A stretch of 9,582 nt of DNA from assembly GCA_030696465.1 (NCBI GenBank), contig JAUYSE010000114.1, forward strand, positions 1 through 9,582, given 5' to 3'. Position numbers and translations under genes: made by a program. Below, piece after piece: positions 1 to 5,066 of this stretch. The notes beneath the pieces are model-generated. The model saw only the letters and a program-made list of their open reading frames with translations, made no database searches and was not told the DNA's origin. Position 1 is the first letter of the stretch, and the number at the start of each line of letters is the position of its first letter. Origin of the DNA: Legionellaceae bacterium (GTDB taxonomy: Bacteria > Pseudomonadota > Gammaproteobacteria > Legionellales > Legionellaceae).

Positions 1-568
1 GTGTCCAAGTATAAATAATGAGTACTAAAAGAAAAGCATGGGGATCAATGGTATTAGTGACCGCTGCCCAACCTAAAAGAGGCGGCGCTGCGCCGGCTAA
101 GCCACCGATGACAATATTTTGAGGGGTCGCTCTTTTTAAATACCCCGTATAGATGCCAGCGTATCCAATAATGGTGAAAAAAGTCAGGATAGTGGTGATA
201 AGATTTACTTGTGTATAGAGAATACTCAAGCCCAGGACACTACTGACACAGGCAAAACCTATGGCTTGTGTAGAGGAAATGCGTCCGGAGGCAACAGGGC
301 GTTTTTGTGTGCGGAACATGAGTTTGTCGATACGCTGATCCACCACATGATTAATCGCTGCGGCACTGCCCGCACACAATCCTATACCAGAGAGGGTGGC
401 AAGTAATAGAGCAAAAGACGGACTGTGCGGGGTTGCCAGATACATCCCAACCAGTACAGTCAATAACATGAGAGCAACAACCTTGGGTTTGGATAACTCC
501 CAGTAATCGTGCAGCTGTTGTCCGATTTTTGTATCAATCAGAGGGTAATTTAATAAAGATTTTATCAT
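1..568 (-). CDS. ctaB: Protoheme IX farnesyltransferase (heme O synthase), C-terminus cut by the window edge
   Basis: Integral membrane prenyltransferase that adds a farnesyl group to heme b to give heme O, the precursor of heme A. Only the first 189 codons are inside the window; the family is usually near 290-300 residues, so about one third is missing to the left. Reading leftward from the ATG at 568, the translation shows the UbiA-type prenyl-diphosphate/Mg site N73-x3-D77-x3-D81 followed by FRTQKRP (85-91). A later stretch, YLKRATPQNIVIGGLAGAAP, is typical of CyoE/CtaB. Several hydrophobic helices are evident. The ATG overlaps the ctaA stop as ATGA (565-568), which supports this start and indicates translational coupling. 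The neighbours are the rest of a cytochrome aa3 assembly operon, so ctaB suits better than cyoE of a bo3 oxidase operon. Identification is firm; only the symbol is a matter of convention. Confidence 0.95.
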   Translation of the reverse strand, partial: MIKSLLNYPLIDTKIGQQLHDYWELSKPKVVALMLLTVLVGMYLATPHSPSFALLLATLSGIGLCAGSAAAINHVVDQRIDKLMFRTQKRPVASGRISSTQAIGFACVSSVLGLSILYTQVNLITTILTFFTIIGYAGIYTGYLKRATPQNIVIGGLAGAAPPLLGWAAVTNTIDPHAFLLVLIIYTWT

Positions 569-1587
569 AAGAGTGATTTCGTTCGAGTTAATAGTGCGGA
601 GCAAGTGATTAATAGAAGTGCTGCTATTCCATTATGAGCAACGGCATTGGGCAATGGAAGCAAATATATGACATTTATAATGCCTAATATACATTGCAGT
701 GTGACCAAAAATAGCAAAACAAGAGACCATTTTTTAATAGAGGGACTTTGGGCGCGCACATATAAAACAATAGAAAGAGTCGTGATATAACTCCAAGTCA
801 GGAGTGCGCCTAAGCGGTGTACCATTTGAATAGTAACACGTGCGGGACTTGCCAGTTGGCCCCCTTGATAGTCTATATGGATATTCCAGGGGATGTGAAA
901 CGCATGAGTCCAATCTGTATGCGGCCACCAAGAACCATTACAGCTCGGAAAGCCAACACAAGCGAGACCGGCGTAATTGGCACTGACCCAGCCGCCTAAA
1001 AAAATTTGAAAAAGGATTATCGCACAACCTAACCATAACCACGGTCTACTCTTTGCACTTGAATTATCGGTGTGGTTGCCAATGCGCTCGTGCTTAGTTT
1101 TTGGGGTAGATGTGAGGGCGGGGAGTCGCAAATATATTTGCAGTAGGCCAGTGAGTAAAAGCATTCCCCCTAAAAGATGGGCACATACCACCCAAGGTAG
1201 AAGCTTCCAGGTGACAGTCCACATCCCTAATACGGCTTGTCCGCAGATGAGTAAGAGTACGGCGCATGCCATGCGATGAGCACGTGGATATACTCGATGT
1301 GTTCTTAGGGTCAGTGTGAGGACCATAATAATGAGTGTTCCGGCCGCGTAGCGGTGGATCATTTCGGTCCAGGCTTTGGCCGCTTCTATGGGTCTGTCAG
1401 GGTATTCTTGTTGTGCGGCGGTTCTTTCTTGCTGATTGGATGGGAGGACCATCTGGCCATAACATCCAGGCCAATCTGGGCAACCGAGCCCCGCGTCTGT
1501 TAAGCGCGTGTAAGCGCCAAGTGTAATGACAAGAAAGGCGAGAGGAATCGCCAGAAGACTTAAATAATGTGTGAGTCTTTGATTCAT
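565..1587 (-). CDS. ctaA: Heme A synthase (COX15/CtaA family)
   Basis: Inner-membrane enzyme that oxidises the C8 methyl of heme O to a formyl group, giving heme A for aa3-type cytochrome oxidase. The 340-residue length is normal for the proteobacterial COX15 type. About eight hydrophobic helices are visible in two similar halves. The four histidines expected as heme ligands are present: H78 in EMIHR, H137 in AHLLGG, H257 in MVHR and H318 in AVAHNG. E75, three residues before H78, matches the conserved catalytic glutamate. Each half carries a periplasmic cysteine pair: GLGCPDWPGC (C36, C42) and GLACVGFPSC, as in the disulfide-bearing loops of the family. The start ATG at 1587 overlaps the stop of the upstream gene (ATGA, 1584-1587), and its stop overlaps the ctaB start in the same way. 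It is not a stand-alone gene but the third member of a coupled operon. Confidence 0.96.
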   Translation of the reverse strand: MNQRLTHYLSLLAIPLAFLVITLGAYTRLTDAGLGCPDWPGCYGQMVLPSNQQERTAAQQEYPDRPIEAAKAWTEMIHRYAAGTLIIMVLTLTLRTHRVYPRAHRMACAVLLLICGQAVLGMWTVTWKLLPWVVCAHLLGGMLLLTGLLQIYLRLPALTSTPKTKHERIGNHTDNSSAKSRPWLWLGCAIILFQIFLGGWVSANYAGLACVGFPSCNGSWWPHTDWTHAFHIPWNIHIDYQGGQLASPARVTIQMVHRLGALLTWSYITTLSIVLYVRAQSPSIKKWSLVLLFLVTLQCILGIINVIYLLPLPNAVAHNGIAALLLITCSALLTRTKSLL

Positions 1588-2135
1588 GATAATCCTCGTT
1601 TATCAGGTGTTTTTGATACCAGTAAATGCAGATCATGATATAAAGCTTTGGGTGGGGTATCGATAGGATATAACAACAAGATCTCTCGTTGAGGAGTAGC
1701 AATACCATAAGCGGCCCCAGACATATGTTGTTTTAAAAATTTTTCATTTTTAGAAGTAAGTATGAGCGTTTGAATGTCTGCCATTTTTAAGAAAGATTGT
1801 TGCGTCTTTTTTTGCCCCGCAAGGTTTTCAGAGGTCATCGCTAAATATTGCTGTACAGAGTATAATTTTCGCCCAAGCGCTAGACGAATACGTGCGAGGG
1901 TATCTAGGTGCTGAATACAGCTAGACCTGCATGGGTTTGGTTGCCAGTAAAAAAGATGCCATTGTGCTTGCTCGGGTAGATTATTTAGAGTATGTGCTTT
2001 ACTTATCCAGGTTCCTTGATAAATAGGAGCATGATGTAACCAGGGTTTCTGTATGAAGAAGAGATAGGCCGCAACAGGCGGTAACGAAAATATAAGTGCG
2101 AGACTGAGAAGTATGAAAGAATTTTTATGTTTCAT
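1584..2135 (-). CDS. Membrane-anchored Sco-like CxxxC protein of the cytochrome oxidase assembly operon
   Basis: A 183-residue protein with one N-terminal membrane segment (about residues 7-28), probably an uncleaved anchor, and a soluble part likely on the periplasmic side. Genes of this size and layout are commonly found between surf1 and ctaA in gammaproteobacteria and are usually left as hypothetical proteins. The visible clue is WHLFYWQPNPCRSSC, with C69 and C73 in a CxxxC arrangement after a beta-strand-like stretch. This is followed by RIRLALGRKLYSVQQYL, which resembles the helix and following strand of Sco1/thioredoxin-fold proteins. I see no clear distal histidine equivalent to the third Sco copper ligand, so copper binding is unproven. 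The frame is open back to 2198, but the ATG at 2135 overlaps the surf1 stop as ATGA and is directly followed by the membrane segment, so I choose it. A role in oxidase assembly, perhaps CuA or thiol handling, is inferred from context. Confidence 0.8.
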   Translation of the reverse strand: MKHKNSFILLSLALIFSLPPVAAYLFFIQKPWLHHAPIYQGTWISKAHTLNNLPEQAQWHLFYWQPNPCRSSCIQHLDTLARIRLALGRKLYSVQQYLAMTSENLAGQKKTQQSFLKMADIQTLILTSKNEKFLKQHMSGAAYGIATPQREILLLYPIDTPPKALYHDLHLLVSKTPDKRGLS

Positions 2136-2818
2136 GCTACAGATTTCCTGATAAAAATAAAACCGCCACCAAAAGATACAATTGCCAATAAAAACCACTG
2201 CAAAGCATAGGCCTGGTGTCTCTCAGGGGGGAAGGTTGCAATCGGCCAATTACGTATATAACCGTCAGGGGCGTTTGGATCCAGGCGTATAATAAACGGT
2301 AGAAGTGATTTATGCAAAATGTTTCTTAAAGCAGCGGGATCAAGATGCTCGATGAGTAAAGAATTTTGTGCAATAGCGGGACCGCTCGCAAAAGGATTCG
2401 GTTTAGGATAATACGCGTACCCAGTAATGTTTGGCGAGGAGTTAGGTTCTGTTACGACAGGGAAATGACGACGATCACTTACCGGAATAAATCCACGATC
2501 AACCAGAACAACATGGCTTGCATCTATTTGGAAAAGGGAAATAACATCGACCCCGAATTGGTGTTGATAATATTGATTGTCAAGTAATAGAGTAGGTGCG
2601 ATATAATGTCCGGAGCAGAGAATGCGTTGAAAGGGTTTAGGGAGCGGCTTTGCCATAGTCCATTGACTTGGTGTTGTATCATGTTGTTGTGCATATTGCG
2701 CTAATAGCGATTTTTTTTCGTGCGCACGCGCAAGTTGCCAGAATCCTAATTTTGCACATAAAATAGCTAAGCCAAGAGAGAGCAGGCTCATACCTATCGT
2801 GGAGCGGGTGAGATGCAT
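2132..2818 (-). CDS. surf1: SURF1 family cytochrome oxidase assembly protein
   Basis: SURF1/Shy1 proteins help insert heme a into subunit I of cytochrome c oxidase. From the ATG at 2818 the protein is 228 residues, normal for bacterial SURF1. It has two terminal membrane segments (about 8-24 and 204-224) with a periplasmic domain between them. Family motifs are visible: LGFWQLAR (24-31) after the first helix, LLLDNQYYQHQFGVDV in the middle followed by VVLVDRGFIPV, and H201-QAYALQWFLLA at the second helix. The open frame continues to an ATG at 2860, but the extra 14 residues look like untranslated leader. An AAGG stands about 11 bases before the 2818 ATG. This is the first gene of the leftward operon; the next gene starts inside its stop codon. 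The coding strand holds an A8 run (positions 2711-2718) within codons 34-37. Confidence 0.93.
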   Translation of the reverse strand: MHLTRSTIGMSLLSLGLAILCAKLGFWQLARAHEKKSLLAQYAQQHDTTPSQWTMAKPLPKPFQRILCSGHYIAPTLLLDNQYYQHQFGVDVISLFQIDASHVVLVDRGFIPVSDRRHFPVVTEPNSSPNITGYAYYPKPNPFASGPAIAQNSLLIEHLDPAALRNILHKSLLPFIIRLDPNAPDGYIRNWPIATFPPERHQAYALQWFLLAIVSFGGGFIFIRKSVA

Positions 2819-2970
2819 TATTATCGTGACCTTAAATTTTGACGGCGTACAGTATAACATAGACAGGGTAAACGCATACTATAAGTAAAATTAGCACGAT
2901 CTATCCGAGCCGCGACCGTGAGGGAGCGGAGCATTTAGATGTTCTTGCCCTGTATAACAGAGAGAGAAAC
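2819..2970. other. Divergent intergenic region between the surf1 operon and sdhE
   Basis: About 150 bases separate the leftward surf1 operon from the rightward sdhE gene, so promoters for both should lie here. On the minus strand a TATACT (2851-2856 on the plus coordinate, read as AGTATA) could be a -10 element for surf1, but I find no convincing -35 at 16-18 bases. On the plus strand TATAAC at 2953-2958 could serve sdhE, giving a very short leader, also without a good -35. The region also contains the hairpin repeat copy at 2904-2933. Promoter placement here is uncertain. Confidence 0.4.
2904..2933 (+). repeat. REP-like hairpin repeat, copy 1
   Basis: A 30-base element that recurs at 9407-9436 with only two differences; a 12-base inverted partial copy ends the window. 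It can fold as CCGC-ga-CC-gtga-GG-ga-GCGG (2910-2929): two GC-rich stem parts flanking a tandem G-A mismatch and closed by a GTGA loop of GNRA form. Both differences in copy 2 keep the fold: one turns a C-G pair into a T-G wobble and the other lies in the loop. It sits between divergent operons, a usual place for REP/dispersed repeats. Its family name and copy number in the genome are unknown from this window. Confidence 0.7.
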
Positions 2971-3228
2971 ATGATTTCAGAAATATATAGGCGTATAGTG
3001 TGGCACTGTCGGCGAGGGATGTTGGAGTTAGATTACGTCTTATTACCATATGTGGAGGCGAAGGCCCCTAGTTGGTCAGCGTTAGAATATCAAAGTTTTG
3101 AGCGTTTCCTATTACTGCCTGATCCGATCCTTTTTGCATGGTTGGTAGATGGCACAGAGGATTGCGATCCAGAGTGGCAGGAGCTTGTACATGATATACA
3201 ATCGCATGCTGGTTTTAAAACCCTCTAA
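2971..3228 (+). CDS. sdhE: Succinate dehydrogenase flavinylation factor SdhE (YgfY/CptB family)
   Basis: Small cytosolic chaperone (85 residues, normal length) that promotes covalent attachment of FAD to the SdhA subunit of succinate dehydrogenase; older annotations call it antitoxin CptB. The family signature RGM-x-E is present as R15-G16-M17-L18-E19 in the context HCRRGMLELDYVLLPYVE. It is followed by the expected FERFLLLPDPILFAWL and a short acidic C-terminal helix. The ATG at 2971 follows a purine-rich but weak ribosome site (AGAGAGA). The next gene begins inside this one (start at 3191), so the two are co-transcribed, as sdhE-ygfX pairs commonly are. The identification rests on a clear motif and matching length. 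Confidence 0.93.
   Translation: MISEIYRRIVWHCRRGMLELDYVLLPYVEAKAPSWSALEYQSFERFLLLPDPILFAWLVDGTEDCDPEWQELVHDIQSHAGFKTL
3179..3183 (+). promoter_or_regulatory. Shine-Dalgarno site that sets the ygfX start
   Basis: AGGAG lies inside the sdhE coding sequence, seven bases before the ATG at 3191. Neither the earlier in-frame ATG at 3149 nor the later one at 3206 has as good a site, so 3191 is preferred. Confidence 0.6.
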
Positions 3229-3583
3229 ACAGGCAATAAGGTTATGGCAGGGTTTGTGTCTGTTTACAGGAATAGTGGGATTTACATTATATCCAACATG
3301 GGCGCTGCGAGGTCTTTTATCTTTGCTGTTGTTTGGAGTCTATCGGTATAGCGTTTTTTTATGGAATCAAGAACGGCTGCTTTACTTACATTATTTAGAC
3401 AGGCAGTGGCATGGTGAAAATGCTGCTGGGCAAAAAAAAACGTATCAAAAAATTGAAATAGTATTACATGGCGATTTTTTTTGTGTGCTTCGCGGTGAGG
3501 GGCGCTTACAATATCAGGTACTATTTCAAGATCAGTGGGATGACTCCGATTGGAGATATTTTTTATGGCAGTTGCGATGTTAG
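3191..3583 (+). CDS. ygfX: YgfX/CptA-like two-helix inner-membrane protein
   Basis: A 130-residue protein with an N-terminal LVLKPSKQ segment, two adjacent hydrophobic helices (about residues 18-55 of this start), and a beta-rich cytosolic tail. The tail contains LHYLDRQWHG and ends LFQDQWDDSDWRYFLWQLRC. This layout, including the closing D-x-x-x-x-F-x-x-L-x-x-x-L-R-like pattern, matches the YgfX family. Members are encoded next to sdhE and were once described as the toxin CptA; their true role is unsettled. It overlaps sdhE by 38 bases and probably depends on its translation. The gene holds an A9 run (3432-3440), a T8 run (3475-3482) and a T7 run (3354-3360), but the frame is intact. Sequence similarity in this family is low, so part of the confidence comes from the neighbour. 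Confidence 0.75.
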   Translation: MIYNRMLVLKPSKQAIRLWQGLCLFTGIVGFTLYPTWALRGLLSLLLFGVYRYSVFLWNQERLLYLHYLDRQWHGENAAGQKKTYQKIEIVLHGDFFCVLRGEGRLQYQVLFQDQWDDSDWRYFLWQLRC

Positions 3584-3615
3584 TTCTTAACACCTTATTA
3601 AAAATAATGTTAGAA
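3584..3615. repeat. Imperfect palindrome covering the candidate promoter
   Basis: The left arm TTCTTAACA (3584-3592) pairs with TGTTAGAA (3608-3615) with one bulged T. Inside, TTATT (3595-3599) pairs with AATAA (3603-3607) around a 3-base loop. No T-run follows on either strand, so it is not a good intrinsic terminator. Because it spans both promoter hexamers it could be an operator, or simply an AU-rich hairpin at the end of ygfX. Confidence 0.4.
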
Positions 3616-3616
3616 T
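3587..3616 (+). promoter_or_regulatory. Candidate sigma70-type promoter of the acyl carrier protein operon
   Basis: TTAACA (3587-3592) and TAGAAT (3611-3616) each match the consensus hexamers at five of six positions and are 18 bases apart. This would give a leader of roughly 70 bases before the ATG at 3697. It lies just after the ygfX stop in an AT-rich gap. The match is by eye only. Confidence 0.4.
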
Positions 3617-3633
3617 AATAGCAATGAATTATA

Positions 3634-3659
3634 ATCAATAATTATCATCAATAATTATC
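3634..3659. repeat. 13-base perfect tandem duplication in the acp leader
   Basis: ATCAATAATTATC occurs twice in a row (3634-3646 and 3647-3659) with no mismatch. It lies between the candidate promoter and the acp ribosome site, inside the presumed 5' leader. The unit contains the partial palindrome ATAATTAT, so a pair of binding sites for a regulator is possible; chance duplication is equally possible. Confidence 0.6.
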
Positions 3660-3696
3660 AGTGTTAGCGTCACAGACTTTACTTTGAGGAAGTAGT

Positions 3697-4116
3697 ATGA
3701 ATTTAGAGAATGTTTACCCTAAGGTGCGAAAAATAATGGCCGATGTTTTGGTGATTGATGAGGATGAAGTTGCCTTAAACAGTCGTCTTATTCAGGATTT
3801 AGGTGCGGAGTCTATCGACTTTTTAGATTTAGTCTTCCAACTAGAAAAAGAGTTTCAAATCAAAATTCCACGTGGTCAATTAGAAAAAAATGCACGTGGG
3901 GATTTAGCCGAAGATGAATTTGAAAAAAATGGAGTGTTGACCACTCGTGGTATGCAAGCGTTGCGTAATTATTTGAGCGAAGTTCCTGCTCAACACTTTA
4001 AACCCAGTTTAAAAATAAGCGAAATTCCTTCGTTATTTACAGTGGAAACGTTTTGTAAATTGGTGGTTGCTGCATTAAGTGAGCAAAGAGCCGATGTACA
4101 GGAAGCTGTAGTCTAA
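3697..4116 (+). CDS. acpXL: AcpXL-like acyl carrier protein for very-long-chain acyl synthesis
   Basis: Acyl carrier protein of 139 residues that should be loaded with 4'-phosphopantetheine on S39. The attachment region reads LGAESIDFLDLVFQLEKEF followed by QIKIPRG. The FLD-hydrophobic-VF and IKIP parts closely resemble rhizobial AcpXL, the dedicated carrier for the C28-type lipid A acyl chain. The residue before the serine is Glu instead of the usual Asp. At 139 residues it is much longer than ordinary AcpP (near 78). The extra part is a charged stretch after IKIP (LEKNARGDLAEDEFEKNG) and a C-terminal helical region ending near VETFCKLVVAALSEQ. GAGGA at 3686-3690, six bases before the ATG, supports the start. 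It heads the six-gene operon; the next start is three bases after its stop. The role in lipid A chain synthesis is inferred from similarity and context, and the symbol is by analogy. Confidence 0.85.
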   Translation: MNLENVYPKVRKIMADVLVIDEDEVALNSRLIQDLGAESIDFLDLVFQLEKEFQIKIPRGQLEKNARGDLAEDEFEKNGVLTTRGMQALRNYLSEVPAQHFKPSLKISEIPSLFTVETFCKLVVAALSEQRADVQEAVV

Positions 4117-4119
4117 GAT

Positions 4120-5010
4120 ATGCGCTTTTTATTTGTGGATAGAATTACTGCTATGGTACCAGGAGAATATATTTCTGGTCTGAAGCATGTCACCGCAGAA
4201 GATGCCTATTTATCTAAGAATTCACAAGGGCAATACTATTTTCGTACGGCATTAGTGGGTGAAACTTTAGGGCAATTAGCGGCTTGGAATGTAATGTCCA
4301 CCCTAGAGTTTACGAAACGTCCGGTGGCAGGTATTGCCTCTGAAGTGTTAGTGCATGGATTTGCGCCCATAGGGTCTACTATAGCGCTTGAATCGTTTAT
4401 TGATCGCTTAGATGATGATGCTGTCGCGTATCATAGTATTGCGACGATAGAGGGTAAACCCTTATGTGAAATAAAAGGGGCTTTGGGGCCTTTGTTGCCG
4501 ATGCAACAATTTAGTGATCCTCTGCAGGTAAAAAACCAGTTTGATCAAATTTACCGCCCGAGGGAGGGTTCGCCAGTTGCCGAGTCCGAGTCCGAGTCTC
4601 TGGCGTTTGATCGACCAGAAGTGTTACGACTTGCCCCCGAATTTACCTTTGATAAAGTATTGTCTTTTGAGGTGGGAATTTCTTTGCGTGCCGAGAAACA
4701 CGTATCTTTGGCAGCACCTTATTTTCCTGACCATTTCGCATTGAAACCCGTATTACCGATGACGGTGTTGATAGAGTCCAGTATTCATTTGGCGCAATTT
4801 TTCATTAAAAAATCTGGAATGTCCACCCCATTTCAAGTGCGATGTTTACGAAAAATGAAAATGAATGATTTTATATCCCCCGGAGATATCGTGACCGCGA
4901 ATGTACAGATGAGAAGTTGTACTCCAGAAAGCTGTGTAATTGCAGTTCGTCATGAAGTATCCGGAAAGCGGGTAGGGCTTTTAGAATTGGAGCTAAGGAA
5001 CTGTAAATGA
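4120..5010 (+). CDS. Fused double-hotdog 3-hydroxyacyl-ACP dehydratase-like protein (FabZ-type)
   Basis: A 296-residue protein that reads as two hotdog domains in tandem. The first (about 1-125) begins RFLFVDRI, as FabZ-like proteins do, and has the helix GETLGQLAAW with E48 and Q52, but no histidine at the catalytic position. The second (about 172-294) has YFPDHFALKPVLP with H205, P210 and P213, then E219. The FabZ glycine after the second proline is Met214 and the later Gln is His223. A low-complexity linker with three Glu-Ser pairs (155-160) lies between. In FabZ dimers His and Glu come from opposite subunits, so a single composite site made of H205 and E48 is plausible. Expected reaction: dehydration of 3-hydroxyacyl-ACP during chain elongation. 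The rhizobial FabZXL counterpart is, as far as I recall, a single domain. Start: the ATG is three bases after the acp stop, consistent with coupling. Confidence 0.8.
   Translation: MRFLFVDRITAMVPGEYISGLKHVTAEDAYLSKNSQGQYYFRTALVGETLGQLAAWNVMSTLEFTKRPVAGIASEVLVHGFAPIGSTIALESFIDRLDDDAVAYHSIATIEGKPLCEIKGALGPLLPMQQFSDPLQVKNQFDQIYRPREGSPVAESESESLAFDRPEVLRLAPEFTFDKVLSFEVGISLRAEKHVSLAAPYFPDHFALKPVLPMTVLIESSIHLAQFFIKKSGMSTPFQVRCLRKMKMNDFISPGDIVTANVQMRSCTPESCVIAVRHEVSGKRVGLLELELRNCK
4581..4598 (+). repeat. In-frame hexanucleotide repeat (three units) in the dehydratase linker
   Basis: CGAGTC is repeated three times without interruption; read in frame it codes for alternating Glu and Ser in the linker between the two hotdog domains. 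Unit gain or loss would change linker length by two residues without shifting the frame. Confidence 0.7.
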
Positions 5011-5066
5011 ATAACTTGGATATTTTAGCATCCCCCTTTTCTTACAGAGCAGAATCTCATGCATAA
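5007..5066 (+). CDS. Possible 19-codon bridging ORF between the dehydratase and ketosynthase genes
   Basis: The ATG at 5007 overlaps the dehydratase stop as ATGA and follows AAGGAA (4995-5000) at a six-base spacing, a better ribosome site than that of the ketosynthase gene. The frame gives MNNLDILASPFSYRAESHA and stops at 5064-5066, six bases past the ketosynthase ATG (5059-5061). Translation of it could deliver ribosomes to the weakly led ketosynthase start. No protein function is claimed; it may be a coupling device or chance. Confidence 0.35.
   Translation: MNNLDILASPFSYRAESHA

Noticed and set aside
209..406. Plus-strand 65-codon frame at the left edge
   Set aside because: It is the antisense of ctaB, whose prenyltransferase motifs are clear on the minus strand.
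1397..1708. Minus-strand 103-codon frame across the ctaA start
   Set aside because: It is an out-of-frame shadow of ctaA and the CxxxC gene; the ctaA motifs are in the other frame.
3149..3190. Longer N-terminus for ygfX from the ATG at 3149
   Set aside because: The extra residues lie deep inside sdhE and do not resemble the family; AGGAG before 3191 gives a better start.
3432..3482. A9 and T8 runs in ygfX as phase-variable switches
   Set aside because: The gene is intact and runs of this size are common in AT-rich genomes; no evidence of variation can be had from one sequence.
3584..3615. Palindrome as an intrinsic terminator for sdhE-ygfX
   Set aside because: The stem is almost all A-T and no T-run follows on either strand, so termination is unlikely; operator or chance is more reasonable.
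3282..3638. Minus-strand 118-codon frame opposite ygfX
   Set aside because: It is antisense to the YgfX-like gene, has no recognisable features and no ribosome site.
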